Of a stretch of DNA of 64,000 bases, positions 45,001 through 59,479 are shown piece by piece (position 1 is the first letter of the stretch; each line of letters begins with the position of its first letter). This DNA comes from Pelecanus crispus (taxonomy: Eukaryota; Chordata; Aves; Pelecaniformes; Pelecanidae), in contig NC_134649.1 of the NCBI RefSeq assembly GCF_030463565.1, positions 37,783,044 through 37,847,043 on the forward strand, written 5' to 3'. The notes beneath the pieces were generated by a model. It was not told the DNA's origin. It saw nothing but the letters and a program-made list of their open reading frames with translations, and did not search any database. The position numbers were made by a program, and so were the translations under genes.

Positions 45001-48000
45001 CCATTGCTGTCATGTAACAGTTTCATCATTGCAGGAAGTATCAATAAGATACCAACAGGGTAAACAATTGTCAGACAGATTTTCACAGAGCCAGTTGACT
45101 GGACCATGGCTGCTTTGTACACACTGCCAATGCAGTGTCATTTCTAATGGGGGAATTTATACAGTGTAATTATGTCAGAATTCGCTTCAGGCTACACACT
45201 GTTGCATTATAAACCTGGCCATTGCCATGTGATTAGTCAGAGCTTTAAATAACACTGAAAGTAATTATATCAAGCAAGACGAAGAAAAGTGGTGCATTCC
45301 AGTGCTTGCCACATGCCACAGCCCCTGAAGGGGGTTACCTAACGATGATGATGATGTCCCCTTTACTGCTGGAAGTTTTGATACCTTAGGCCACATCCTG
45401 ATCACCTGACTCACAAACACTTTAAGGACCCTCTTAGTTTGGCCCCTGTAATTATTGAGCAGAGGGGACTTTATGTGAGTTACGATAAGATTCCCAGATG
45501 ATTGGATGTAGATGCAAGTGATTGAAATGCAAAGAGCATGGAGGATGCCCCACATAGTAGCACACGGCCAAAGGGGCTTTGCATCAGAGAGATCTCACTA
45601 CATGCTTGTAGGCATAGGTGGATGTCAGGCATCCTGTCACCAGTGGCCTGAGGGTTAAGGGCTTCTCCAGGGCTGGTCTGGCTGCAGAGAAAGGGCACAT
45701 TTTCCTCCTGATGGTGGCACTGGAATGAGCAAGGCTCCTCCAGGCCTGCATGAGCATGGTGTCACATCGCCGGTGCTTTGCAAAGCTGAGGGCTCCATCC
45801 AGGAGGGACAGAAGAAAGATCTAAAAGAGAAAGCGATCACTGGATTAAGGGTGAGCACATCACAAGGTTATGCAATACTCCGATTTTGCACTTCCCATCA
45901 GAAGAGCCCTAGTCAGCTGGCATCCTTAGGTCCCCGTTTCCCAGAGAGAAAAAACAGATCCTTTGCTTTCCAAGTCATGCTGAGCTTCAGTCCTGTGAGG
46001 GGGACAAAGCTGGCTGATATCTCCCTTGCTCTAGCTCTGGTCCCTCAGGGCTGTTACAAACTATTCCAGTTCGTAGCAGCTCTCCTGAGGGCTGTTACAA
46101 TGGTTGGGAATTGCCATCATGCAGCATCTTTTAGCCTCGCTTTGTCCTGCCTTCATTCCTTGCTCTGTCACATAGGGTGTTTTCCCTTAGCTTTACCTTC
46201 TCTTTCCAGTAAATGCTCAGTTGGACCTGAAGCAATGCACGGAGGTTATACCTCTCGAGAGCTCATGGGATCTGAGGCATCCGAGCTGTTGCAGCCAAAT
46301 CACACCCAGAAAGGCTGCTATTGCTGGTGCCTTACAGTATCTGCTGTGGAGGAGGCTGAGACACTCAAGCAACTGTACAGACACACTTCTAGAAACCGGG
46401 TAGATAGTTCATGAGAAATCCCCATTACTTCTGCTTCTACCTGGCCTAAAGAGCTACAGAGACCAACAACTACTTGTGGTATCCTGGCATTTCTGCTTTT
46501 GTCTGGGATGGGAATTAAACCAGGCACTAGATTGACAATAGAAATAACAGAATGGTAGAGGATTAGCCAAATCTTTTCAAATCTCAGCAAAAAAAGTTCC
46601 CTTTGGTTTTATGAGCAGACATTCAGAATAGTTTTCATTTGGTCTGGACTGATTCACCTTGCCCCTTCCTTTGACCTGGTGAAACGGTGACTGAAACCCT
46701 AGATTTTGCATCCTGTTTCAGCTGCAGCTGAGCTCCGTGCAGAGGTGTCCGTCAGCTGCTTTTCATGGCTCCCATCCAGAGGTTGCCACCTCTTCTGATC
46801 TGCCAGCATAACTATTTGTGTTGTCAACTATTTGTGTCATCACTTCCCCAGCTCTATCTAAATATTCCTGCTTACAGAAGACCTAAATTAAATGGGCTTT
46901 AAAATACAGAAGCCACATAGGTCTTCACTGGGATGGGACTGAGTGGAGAACTGCTGTTAAACAGTATGTTCAGGTCAATGCCTTGAGCAAGAACCAGGAC
47001 AAACACCCATACAAGATATATATGTACCAGCATTAAACAAAGTGGGGCTGGAGGCAGCAGCTCTGCAGCACCCCTGGCCAACCTCTCTGCTGAGCACTGC
47101 TGTCCTACATGGTCTCCCTCTTTTCCACTCCCTTTCTCACTTGACCCTGTAAAGAATTGCCTCAACATGTTGAACTGGCATAAAACTAACACGACCGAAA
47201 ATTACTTTCATTTTGCTGCTCAGCATCCTGAGCAGGCTCAGAGCAGGATCCAGTGAGCCCCAGAGCCAGCATGAGGGGGGAGGCTGCTGTGCAGCAACAG
47301 CCCAGATACATTACTATAACAAGGTGTGTCTCTCTAGGTCTTAGTCTCAAAATCTGCATTGCCAAGCTGCTGTGAAAATAAAAGATGCTGCGGGCAACAG
47401 AGCAGGAATTGAACAGAGGTAAATTTGAGTTTCAAATGAGAGAAAGAAGGGGGTGGGGTGAGGAATGAAGGGCAGTAAGAAAAGAGATGCATTTTTGAAC
47501 AAAGCACCAGTGTTTTATAGGACAGGATTTCTCCTGAGTTTCTTGAAGTCTGATAATTTTACATCCACTTCTGAATGGTAATTCCTAGTCATTTTAGGTC
47601 ATGTCATCAACTGTTGTAATGGAGTCAACCTTGTAAAACTGCTGCTGTATTATCAAACGTGCAGTCACATATGTGCACACATTGTGTGTATCAGCTGTGA
47701 AAAAGGAAGTAAAAACAAATACCCTGATCAAATTTTCCATCTGAGGTGCTTTGCCTCAGTGTAAGTAGTTCAAAAATATATAACCCCAAATCTTAGGTGA
47801 TAAGTAAACTGATATGTGGTTGGTTGGCTTGCTGTGATTTACCTTCAGCACCATCCTGGACTGGAATACTTGGATGTTCACCTGAACTTGGTTTTCATTT
47901 CGTGCCAGTGAGGGGACAGAGCTGGTCTCTGCACCATATCCAAGAAAAAAAAAGAAAAGAAATGGAGAAAAATAATTGTTATATTTTCCTATACTAAAAT

Positions 48001-51000
48001 GGTCTAAAAGGTACCTTGAAGTGGCTTTGCCCCTTCTCTTGAGCTTTTCTGAAATAAAATCCAAGGTTTTGAGTGTTAAAAAATGAAAATCACCATCTGC
48101 GATGAACAAGACGTTGGGATGAAGTGGGGTGGCCAGGTGGGACAAGTAGAAGGGATGTGCTGAGAGGAGGACGAGAGCAAGGAAAAGGCACACTGGAGAA
48201 AAAGAAAGAAAGATCAGTGTAGGGAGAAAGCCATGGTGAAGCAAAGAAACCCTTGCAGTGACAGCGTCCCGGGAGCTGCAGCCAGGCAGCACGGCTCACT
48301 CCCGGCCCGCAGCCTGGTCCAACTGCAACAACATCTGTTACACTTGAGCTCTGCTCGGTTAGTGGCATGTTTGTTTAATTGTGAGCCTGGTTTGTTATTT
48401 TGCTTCCCATTAGGAAGCTGAAGAAAGGAGGAGGAGGGTGTTTTCATTCTGGGGAGCATTTCACCAGGACAATGAGGTTTTTTCCATGGCACTGGGTAGT
48501 CAGAACTAGCTGTACTGCTCCTCACGACAAGGCAGACGCCTCTGAAGCCCATTGTTCAACCTGATGCATTAAGGGCTCACACTTGTAATTTTGGCGCTGA
48601 TCCCCCTCTCCCATTGTGTGAGCAGAATGGGCTGAAAAAGGAGAGTCTGTCCTCTTTATCTGGCAGCAAGAAAAGGAGGCAGCAGTGGTGGCAGCGGCTC
48701 CTCTGCTGGCCAAGGTTTTTGCTCTCCTGTGGCAGTGGTGGGGAAGGGGAGGGGTGGCTTTGAAAGCTGCCCTGGTCACTCCCAGGAAAGTCACCCAACT
48801 TTCACTCTGTGCTGTGCTCCTTGGCCTCCCTCCAATTTTCCCAAAATCATCACTGAGTATTTTGGAAAAATAGGACTTCTTCCTGCCTGACCACTCAGGC
48901 TTTTTTTTTTGTTTGTTTTAATAAAAAAGAGAATTGCTGAAAGGGGAATTTTCTAGTGCTGGACTGACAGCCCTAAAGACCAGTACCCTCTGCTTCTCCA
49001 CATACTGCAATCAGAGCATGGCAGGAGTAACCTCCCATGCCACCATCCCCTACCAGCAAGGCATTTTGCCTCTAACCTGGATCAGACCAGGGCAATGCTG
49101 TCAGAGGGCTTCCATGACGTGAACATCTCTTTCCTATGCCAGGGTGATGCTTTGGCTTTGGCCAAGCCCCCAGAAAGAACTTGGGCTTGTAAGAGGAGCT
49201 GCATATGCAGGCATGCCCTGTTGTGCGTGTCTTGCTCAAAGGCAGGACAGATGACCAGCTTTCTGACTTAGCACCAAGCACAGACCTATGTAATGGCCTG
49301 ACATGAGAAAGCATGTCCTAGCAGCAAGTGGGTCAAAAGAGCATCAGGAATGGCAATGGGTTGACAAGTCTTTGTACAGTACAGTTCTCATGCTCCTTCA
49401 TCATTGCTCAAAACTAGAGATCCCCAACTCAAACCACTGGACCCAGACTTTGTATCTACCGCAGCAACTCACAAGGAACATTTCAGACAAAGCAAAACAA
49501 AAAAAACTTTCCTCAAAATTATAGATGGATTTAAAAAATGAACATTGGAAGCTTAAATATAAACTTAAATTAGTAAACAGGCAATACAAACAGAGCCTTG
49601 ACTTTGCAAACATTTACATATGCAAGAATCCTGGGCACTGTGAGCTTGAGGGCAAGGATCATATGTCTGAACATACTCATGCAGACCAGCGTTTGCCAGG
49701 ACTGGGCCTGACACTGTAAATGCTTCGGGGTGTGCGCTGTCCTCTCTTACAGCTGTACAGCAGGGATCCACTGCTGAACTCCAGCAAGAGCCCACATCTG
49801 ACCAGAACCTCATTAGCAGAAATAAAATGCCTTGGATCCTAAGCAAGCTGGACAGAAACATGAGAAAAAAAAACAGGAAAAATGTACAGTTAAGTCAGAA
49901 GAGAGATGCAGATTCTGAAGACAACTACAAAAATACTTCCCACCTTCAGTTTTGCAGACTCCATAGTGTTCAGCCCTGCTTTGGTGTGGCCAGGCTCCCT
50001 CTGCCTAGCCCATCCTCCAAAGGAGGACTCAGCCGTGCCTGGGTGCATCATGTGGACACCAAACCTCACCTCCCAGGCCTGTTAGCTCCATGTTAACCTT
50101 TAGAAAAGGACTTTCCTTGGCTTGCGGTTGCAGGACTGTAGGTGATCCTCTGGCTGAACCCTGCACTCCGATCACACCCGGGAGCCTCTCCGTGCCAGCA
50201 GCATTCAGAGCTTGGTGTTTTGTGTGAGCTGCCCCAGCTGGTGGAGGTTTGGGCGAGGAGTGCTGCCCCTTCTGCACGGCTCTGGGAGAGCAGGGTCTGA
50301 CCTGGGGAGGGAAGGGGGGACACTTTGGTGGACTTCTTTCCCCAGCACCTCAAAGCCAGTTATGTGTTGCCAAATGATGGTAGGAGCTTTACGCAGCTAG
50401 GGGTCTTGCTGCCAACTATTAAGGCTCACTTCACTGAGCTAATTCCATCCACCTTCAACTCTAATCAGATGCCTTGACTTCCAGCCCCTCAGATCAAGAA
50501 ATATCCATGGGCAATGGAGGACTTGTGAGGTTTGCCTGTTTCTAAGGGCCCATCTCTGCTGGCTTCAGCTACAATTTAACAGCCGCGCTGGCAGGGCAGG
50601 ACTGTCTTCCTTCCAAACATGTGCCTTTTACACTGCAATCACCATCTTGCCATGCCTGTCTCAGCACACAACCTTGAGGGAGAGGAGGCATCATCGTACC
50701 TGCTACCTTCACAGAGCAGCAAGTCCTCCTTGATGGCCATTGACCTCCACTAGCGTCAGCCAGGTGAAAACAGCAGCGTCTTTTCCTTGCTGGAGCCACA
50801 CATGAACAGACTGACCTGATAGAAAAACTCCCCTCTGCAGGGCAGAAATCCAGCCTTAGCATTTGCCAGCCATGGCTCACTTGATTTTCAGTACAATGAG
50901 AGATGTAGTTTGCTAACCCATCCCAAGCTGGTGGAATTCTGTGGGTGCTGTGGGCATGGACACTTTAAGCCACGGAAAGTAAACCTATTTGGGATCTGGT

Positions 51001-51749
51001 ACCAAAATGACTTTGCGGGACCCGCTGCAGCTCCCAGCTGCTTGGGCACCAGCTTCAGTCTCAGCTGGTGACAAGATGACCATCGGCACAGCAACCCTTG
51101 GTCAGAGGCTTGACAGCACTGTAACTTAACTTGATTTTAAGGTCTGCACAGAGCAAATATTAAAGCAAGGTCTCCATGCTGCAGGGCTAACTGAGCCGGG
51201 AGACTCAGTTACAGAACAACTGTCCATTAGTGCAGGAGGCAGTGCAGATGCTATCTAGCTGCGGTATTATCCCTTGCTGTTCTAACTTAGCTTTGGACAG
51301 TTAAGATCTTGATGACATTATGAGTGGGGCTAGGGGCAAACTGTGGCCACAGTCAGATTAATGGTGAACGCAGGGCCTTACTCAGGAAGCGCTGTCTGCT
51401 AATACAGTCGCTCACTGCTATTGCTGCTCCTCTCCTGGACTTTTCTATTCCTGCTGCTCAGTGCAGTGCCCAGTAGCCATACCAGAGCAATCGCTTGCAA
51501 ACCACCACGCTGAAATAAGATGCATTTAAATAAAACCACTAAGGAAAACACATCACCAAGTTACATCCCCAGCTGTAGCGAGCAAGAGGCAAAGACACGT
51601 TTGCCACTTTGCCGGGTGAAATGTGTGATGGCAGGGTAACCTCTTCCTTGGTGTTCAACCCTGCGCCTCCCAGCAAAGTATTTACCACCATCCAGCCGAG
51701 GGGCGTGTGATGTTTGCTTAAGCTCAGGCTGGTTTCACGTTTTCACAGT

Positions 51750-51990
51750 GATATGATAATTGCATTTAGATAGCCCTGTCTCTCTCTGCTGGGCTTTTCA
51801 CAGGGCTCTCCTGGCCCCCAGCAGGGCTAATTTAAAAGTGGCTCCGCTCTCAATGACATGCTGCAATGTTTTCAAAAAGAAACAACCAGCAGTGGCTCTC
51901 TGGAAAAATAACAAAGGGACCCAATTACAAGCAAATGTGTTGAATGGTCCCAGGGCCGTCTGTGGGCAAATTAGGGCCAATTAAAGGTCA
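51750..51990. promoter_or_regulatory. Candidate regulatory element with GATA and nuclear-receptor motifs
   Basis: TGATAA (51754-51759) and AGATAG (51768-51773) lie close together, and AAAGGTCA (51983-51990) ends an AT-rich block with several AATT motifs. Support is motif density only. Confidence 0.2.
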
Positions 51991-54900
51991 AAATGATTTA
52001 AGGTATAAGGACAAGAGAGAGAAGGGAAACAATTGGTCAGATTCCTGCACAGAATAAGTGTCTGCTGCTCAGTTTGAACGTTTTAGCGCCCAAACAGTGG
52101 ATAAACTTCAGAGTTGGGACTATGTCTGATTTTTAAAGTTGGTAATGCATACTTTCTGTTCCATCTATGCTTGGGAAAGTGCTTGATGTGCTTACAGTCA
52201 GCAGTCCACCTCCAGTAAGCCCTGCCAGGACCTGGCACATGGCAGCCTGCGTGGTCCCTGTGCAAGCTCCATCCCTGTGGCAGCGGCAAGGGGACAAGTT
52301 TTATTGTCACCCGCAAGCTGGGTGGAGGGTTTGCACCGGTTGTCACTGCTGAGGGGCAGAGAGGTCTCAGCGTAGCACTAGCTGCTCCAGGTCCCCACTG
52401 GCCAAGTCATGGCTGGGGCTTGGACAGCAATTCAATCAGGTTCACTCAAATCAGCCCAAAGTTGAGCAATTTCTTTGGAAAAGCGCTGCATGCACTGGAG
52501 AGTCGGATGGCTCCCCAGGGGAAACAGTGACCCACTGTGCTGTGTGACAGCCCTGTCCTGTCCCCTGGTCTCCCTTCCTGCTGCACCACTACAGCTCTGA
52601 CCTCTGCCTGGACTTTCATTGGCTCCACGACTTGCCGGCACAGCCATGGGCAAGCTGGCCATGGTTGTTTTGGGCAGATGCACTGCTGAACCTTTACACG
52701 CACCTTCCTGCAAAGGCAGCTTGAAACACGGGAACAGACATAACCCTGAGGTTCAGAGGCTGAGGGATAATGCTTGACCACATGATTTTTTTTTTTTCAG
52801 CATCAGTAGAGAAGACTCTTTGGGCTGATGGTTTGGAAACGTTTAAACAGTCATACTCAGCTGAGGCTCACAACCCTCCTGTGTGAAACCGTCTTCCCTC
52901 CTGCTGCCCAGGCATCAAAGCAAGGAGAAAAGCAACTTTCCCCTGACCCAGTCACAGAGTCTCCCTCACTAGGACCTCTGTTCCTATGCCCTCATAGACG
53001 AGATCACCTTCACCCACCTGAGAAAGCTGAAATCTCATCCAGAAATGGTCCAGCACATGAATCTGTAAATGGACTGGGGACTTCGCACAGAAGTTCCTTC
53101 AGGATCAGTCCCCCTGCCTGCAGCCAGCACAAATACCCTGGCAATGCTGCAACAAAGACAACATGATAAATACTTTCACCAGATCTATTTAAAACCAGAG
53201 AACATGTTCAGCCTGCTGTTTTCTGTTGAATTTCAAATGAACTTTGTGGAGGAGATGGCTTTCTCATTGTCATTTCTATCTAGAAACAAAGAAGCCTGGA
53301 GAAGGTTTGAACTTCTGATTCCTCCTCCACATCTGCTCTGGTTCACCATGGGTGGTTTAACAGTGAATGCTTGAGATCGAAAGTGAGTGCGGGACTGAGG
53401 GATGTCAGGAGGTGGCTGGACCCTGGTAAAGTGAAGTGGGCACCATAAGGTTTGGGTGAACAAACCCACACAGGGGGATCCAGGTCTTATTTCAGATTCA
53501 TCCACCCATCACTATCACATTTGAGTAATGGACAGAAATGTAAAGACGTGAAGGTAATTTTTTTGTTTGGTTTTCTTTTTTTTTCTTCCCCCCCCCCCAA
53601 GAACAGAAGGGCTATTTGAAAAAGTGATCTAGATTTAGATTTGCCACATCCCTGGGGTTAAGAAGCACTGAAATTCAAGGGAAAGGCTCAGGGCAAAAGA
53701 AATCCTGACATAACATTTTGAATAGCCCATGTGCTGGTTGGCTTTTATAAGAAAGCAAATAAAACCATTCAGGGAGAAATGGCACCACCAATGCTTTTAC
53801 CCAGTTATTCATCATCCCGTGACATCTTCATCATCCCCTACTGAACTGTTTGGTAACAGCTGATTATTGGTGACACATTTCCATGCAGACTTGCTTAAAA
53901 AACCCACAAACCAACCTAAAAAAAAAAAAAAAGTTTAAACCCATCTTACAAATGGCTCTAAAACATCCAGCCCTGTCCCATCTCATCCTGCCCCCTTCCT
54001 ACTGTCTCCAGCTGGAAAAAGAGACCATAAAGCAGTTTTGTGCAGTCACATGTAAATCCCCTGTCTCTGTTAAGGCGAGAGATTAGCCTGTTAACAAAGT
54101 TACCTTGTCACCTACCCTGCTTAATCCTTGCATTTCAAAGTGTAATTTTATTGAGCGCCTTGGAGCTGAAATCTGGTGTGTATTATTTATTTATTTATGC
54201 CGTTTAATCGTTCCCTACTTTTTTTTTTTTAATTCACCTGGAGCTCAAAAGATTTTTTTTTTTTTTTGCCTTGCTGAAACCAGTGACTTTTGGAAAGGCG
54301 GTGCCTCTGTCATTTGTATTAATTTTAATGTATTTATTTAACCCTTCAGGTGCTGAGGTAGTGCAAAGACCTGCCCCCCCTCCTCTTGCTCTCCCCACAC
54401 CTTTCCGAGACAACAGTCAGACAGTCTCCACACAGTGCCGTACGGCTGGTGGTGCAGCGGAGTATCCTGGCCATAAATCTGTCAATACAAAGAGAACAAC
54501 ACGCACACAAAAAATGTGGCTAAAACCAAGAAATGTAGCATAATTACAGGTTCATTACTGCAAACAAAAGCATCCCCCGATCCCACCCCTTTGGCAAGGA
54601 CGGGAGCAATTCAAACAGGCTCATTATGTAGTTACCTAGCCAGGGTCAGAGCCTCCTGAATAGCTGCTGTGGCTCTGCTTATTATCCGGCCCTGGACGCC
54701 GGGAATGCGCCTGTTCAAGCCGCGGAGGTGCAAGAGTGCTGGGAGCAGCAAGGCTCCAGGTCTGCTCTCCCCTCCCTTCCTACCTATTGTTATCTCAGTC
54801 CTCAGAAGAAGATCTGCCTTTGTACTCACTTTAAAGCGTGTTTAGCCATGGCGAAAGGTGCCAGGTTGACAGCCTCAGAGACTAAAGTCTTGTGCTTATC

Positions 54901-56675
54901 TGCCCAGTGGGTACAGCATGAAAAGGGGAGATTGGGTGCAGCAGCAGGCATGGGAAGGGGGACAACAGTTTCATCTCCATTGCCGGCTCCATTCGCCCTC
55001 CAAAACTGCCTGCTGCAATGCTGGATGCCAGCTGGCTGAGGCATACGGCTCCCGCAGCCCATCCAGCAAACACCTCTCTGCTTGGAAACAGCTCACACCT
55101 AACCTGGGCTGGAAAAATCACAACTTCCCAACTCATCCTGAATTTCCAGCATGCTGCCATGGGCCAGTGGCCAAAACTTTTGCCCAGGACATCTCCTCCA
55201 GCCCTGCGCAAGCCCATGCTCCACCCCAGCCCCTCCTTTCCTGCATCCAGCTGCTGGCAGATGCACAAGCAGCCCAGGGATGCAGCCAGTGCTTTTGGTA
55301 CGTTTCCAGCCTGGGCTCCCTTTCTCACCGGGCCGGGAAGCAGTGTGAAGTCCCCTTCAACACCACGTGCCCTTTCCAGAGCCACAGCTTCCCTCTCCAG
55401 TGGCTGAAGAATTGAGGAACTCCAAACAGCACCACCGAATATTCAGGGAACCTGACAGCCCCCTTCCCCTCTGCCTGCAGCAGCGGTGAGCGCCGCTAGT
55501 GCGCCCACGCTGAGCCTGCCTCCATCTATAACCCAAATGTCAAAACATTTCCTCTTGCAGCCCTGTTCGGCTCGTGGTAGCCCCGATCCCAGGTCCTAGT
55601 CACGCTGCTTTTGGGGTCTGCCTTGCCGAGCCATTACTGTCACCGCCCCACTGTGTGCAGATAAGAATAGGCTGCTTCTTCTGACTCATTTAGCTAAAAC
55701 AATGGAGCCACCAGAGGCCAAATGAATCCCTGATGACTTCAGCGGAGTTACACCAGGCTAAATTTGGTCCCAAGCGTACAATTAGCACAGAGGAAAGCAC
55801 GGGTCGTGACAGTCTCTTGGCTCTTCTTCCAGGCTCCCTTCACCAGGCTTGCCCTCTCTGCCGAGCAGCTGGGTGCTCCCTCTCGGCCACCTCACTGCTC
55901 AAGACTTGCCATTTCTGGGCACCAGGAAGGGCACCCTGCAAGGGGAAAAGGCAATGCTTCACCAGCAGTTTTTGTCTGGGCAAGGGCAGATCCTGCTTCC
56001 CTTGGTGGGTAGGAAGAAAGAGCTGGTCCTCCCCACCTTGGGCTTGCAAGGAAATGAAGCCCATTCCCTGTGGAGACGTGCCTGCAGGCATCCTTCCACT
56101 GGCCATCCTCCTGATGCCTTCAACTGGCCTCTTTCAGGTCTAGTGTCCAGTCCCCTTTATGGGCACGCAACAGGCCTTTAAACTCAGCCCTTACCAGCCT
56201 TTCATCATCATCATCATCAGTCAGTTTTGCGGCAACCAGGTTCCCTCTAGTAATAGCTAAGCCACCAAACTACACTTTTTTAGCATATTTGTATTTCAAA
56301 CACTGAGAAAATGTGTCAGAAATCATACAGGAATTTTCTTTGGTGACTGTCAGCCGACCAGGCACTCCGGCAAGGGGAGGCATTGCCCATCTGCTCCCAC
56401 AGACACACAGAAGTGCCGCACCCGAAAAACAGAAGGGGCAGAAATAAATTTAAAAAAGAACAAAAAGCAGCTAACCAGACCTTTTCAAACTCCAGAAACA
56501 CTTCCTCAAAAAAATGGTTTTGTGCGTCAGGCATGAACAGAGCCTGGATCACAGAGCTACTTCCACTCGCTGCTCAGCAGCAAGGTGTGGGCAAAGCTGT
56601 TCTGGCAACAGCCCAATATAGGATTGGGGCTTTGCTCTAACTGTGATAAAACTCCTGCTAACCTCAGAGAGCGCA

Positions 56676-56697
56676 TGTGTGTGTGTGTGTGTGTGTG
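56676..56697. repeat. (TG)11 microsatellite
   Basis: Eleven TG units are followed by A-rich simple sequence. Confidence 0.9.
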
Positions 56698-57192
56698 AGG
56701 AAAAAAAAAAAATTAAACAGTGAAAAAGCATCAAATAATTAAAAAAAAAAAAGAAAAGGGGAACAAAGAGTAGCGTGCGGGACTGGGGAAGGTCTGTGCT
56801 CAGTGCCTCACTCCCTGTGTCCCCCTGCCCCCTCCGGCTCCACAACCCAGAGCTTTTTCAAACATACAGACTTCTCATTCCTTTGACAATTCTTCAAAGG
56901 CTCCAGGATTCGAGGGAACTTCCTGTTTCATCACAAAAACCTTGCTTTCTTTTCATTTTCCAGACTATTAAACCCCATGCTAACGAAGCAGTTTGCCGCG
57001 TGTCCGACAACCCTGCCTGCTGTGTGACATTAAAGTTATGCCGCTCAAGGTGTTTTGGTCCTTACATCCCCCTTCTGACCCCTGAGTTTACTGCAGAACA
57101 AAGTCTTGTTAAGCTCGATGCTGGAAAATGTATTTCCTCCCTCGCACGCCCATAGCGGTTGTTTTAGTGTTGCATGGGGTTGCATGTATTAT

Positions 57193-57258
57193 TTTGTTAT
57201 TGTAGGGTTGCTGGTGACAACTGATCTGCACACACTGCTTTGTTATTGTAGGGTTGCT
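57193..57258. repeat. 20-nt direct repeat, 46-nt period
   Basis: TTTGTTATTGTAGGGTTGCT occurs at 57193-57212 and again, identical, at 57239-57258. The 26 nt between the copies are unrelated. It may be a local duplication with loss of part of one unit. Confidence 0.88.
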
Positions 57259-59479
57259 TTAAAATCCTAGGCTCCCGGTCTTAGTTTCATTTATTTATTT
57301 TAGGAAAAAGTAGTTTCTAAGGGTTGAAAAATAAACATGTTTAAAGACATGCCAAGACATGGCAAAGAGATGGCGTGGAGAGGAAATCCTGTCAAATCCG
57401 GGGCCTTGCCTGCCTGAGCTGCGCCCCTCGAGCATGGCCATGTCCTCACCTCCAGCTCTGCCACGGCCCGCAGCCTCCCAGCAGCAATGACCGACTTCTG
57501 ATACTTGGCATTTTTGCCGTCCATATTAATGTCGCTGTGAAAACAGCACGGCATTAACAATTCTCAAAGGCTTGAGTTACTGTAAAAATCTGCACCAGAC
57601 TTGGGGTTTAAAAGTTCAGATAAAGGAAGAGGTGGAAGGAGAAGGAAGCAAAGAGCGGGGGAGGAGAGGAGTGAATTGCTGACTTGAACGATGGCACACG
57701 GTGATGGCTTTCGGTGTGATGGGCAGACATCGTCCCTGGGCAGCATCCCCACCGCTGCCAGGGAGCACCTGAAAGGGCTGTGGGGACCCTCTATTCTGTC
57801 TGCTGATGGGTGACCAGACAGCAGAAAGGACTTTGGAAATCGCAAAAGTTCATCCCAGCATCCAGCTCACCTACAGCATCCCCAAAGCCTCCTAAATTTG
57901 CTCATTTAGGACCGGTGGCAGAGTCCAGTCCCCACCATGCCTCAAGGGCAGAGCACAGCGGCGATGGTACATGGGCCCAGACCCTCACCTTGCCCTGGAG
58001 TCACATCTGGCGCTTGTTTTCCTCATCCGCTAAAGGAAGGGGGAAACAGATGAGTTTGAGCAATACTGAGAAGGAGCAGAAACATGCAACAACGCACCCT
58101 TCCCAGCAGAGCATCCACAGCTCTGTTGTGAAAGGGGAGACTGAGAAAGCAATGAAATTAAGGGGAGAGACTCCTGTCAAGCTAAATAATTAAGTCCCAG
58201 GGTACATAATTGATGCACTCTTGATGTGGACCCTAAATCATTTACAAGGCTGACGTGCAGCTCTGGCATTACCACAATGAGGGACAAGCATCCCCAGTGG
58301 CAGGGCAAATCGAGTAGGGCACCTCTGGCATGGGTCACACCGCCCCAGGACACTCCCATGGAGGCTTGGCTGAGTCAGGGGGCTCCTTCTGCCTGCCCCC
58401 ACCCTTACCCAGCTGCTGTAAGTGAGCCACCGAGCCATCCCACTTGCCTGGCATTATGCTTTGGTGGACAAGAGTACCTCCACCAACCCATGAAAGAGGT
58501 TCAAATGGCAGGACAGGGCAGTACAAGAGGGAGATGCTGCTGTTTCTCTGCTGAGATTTTTCAGCTGACTTCAACTGAGTCCAGCCTCAGCTGAATCCTA
58601 AACATCAGCACAAGCTATCCAGCACCATCTGTTTTTTTCCACCATCAGAGAGGCAAACTGGGGCTCACCTGCAGCATATGCACATGCTCTGCTGAATACA
58701 GGCGTCCCTGGCCAGCACTGCTTGGGAACAGCTCTTTCAAACTGCTTCTCTCCCCACAGCTATGCTGATCTGTGCCCCTAACCCAGAGAGAAGGAGCAAT
58801 CAATGCACAAATGAACTGCTGGACAAAACAAGGCCACTGGGGACGATGGGGCTGAGCCGTAGAGATGGTCCCCGGGGGTTCGCTGCCTGGGCCGAGGTGG
58901 CAGACGCCGACCCTGCAGCTGACTGCACTATCCCATAAGAAAGACATCAATCTCGAGGGCTTTTTCCACTGTCAGTCACCCACAATGCTCTTTCCTGCCC
59001 CATCAGTTGCAGAAGTCAAATCGCACTGCACATCCCTATTCTGGTCTTTTTTCTTTTCTTTTTTTTTCTTCCTTTGGTCTTTTTACACTCCATCATCAAG
59101 AAAAGCTGGTTCTGCCCTTCTTATGCCTTCCTACCACTGTGGCCCCTGCCTTTCAGGAGTACCAAACATGCCACGAATCTCCTGGGTACCACCAGCCACG
59201 TGGCTGGGTGACAAGGAACCCCGAGCACGGAGCAGGAGCACAACCCGGGGCTGTCTGCTGTTGTGCAGACTGTCCTGGAGACCGGCATGCTGGCTCCACA
59301 TCGAAAAATATCACCAGCCCTCCTAGCTGACCCCCGCTCCCAGTGTTTTGACAGTTGGCTTGATGGGCTGAGTGTGTTAGCAGAGTCACCCAGAGCCCCC
59401 GCCAGCTCCCCGGCACCCCGTGCCCACCCCAGGCATGCGCTGTCTGCCTGACACTGCCTACAAACTCTATTAGCTTTGT

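Noticed and set aside
47960-48080. Short minus-strand exon with acceptor TTTTATTTCAG and donor AAG/GTACCT within a 178-codon open frame
   Set aside because: About 34 nt long with a peptide I cannot place; I briefly considered the EEFSEC C-terminus but the residues do not match.
54882-55415. Opposing 165-167-codon open frames on the two strands
   Set aside because: Both lie in locally GC-rich DNA and mirror each other; neither has a domain, and overlap on both strands is typical of composition.
56964-57050. Exon after the strong acceptor TTTTCATTTTCCAG, ending 56963
   Set aside because: There is an open frame but only a weak donor (AAG/GTGTTT) and no recognisable peptide; one splice site alone is not enough.
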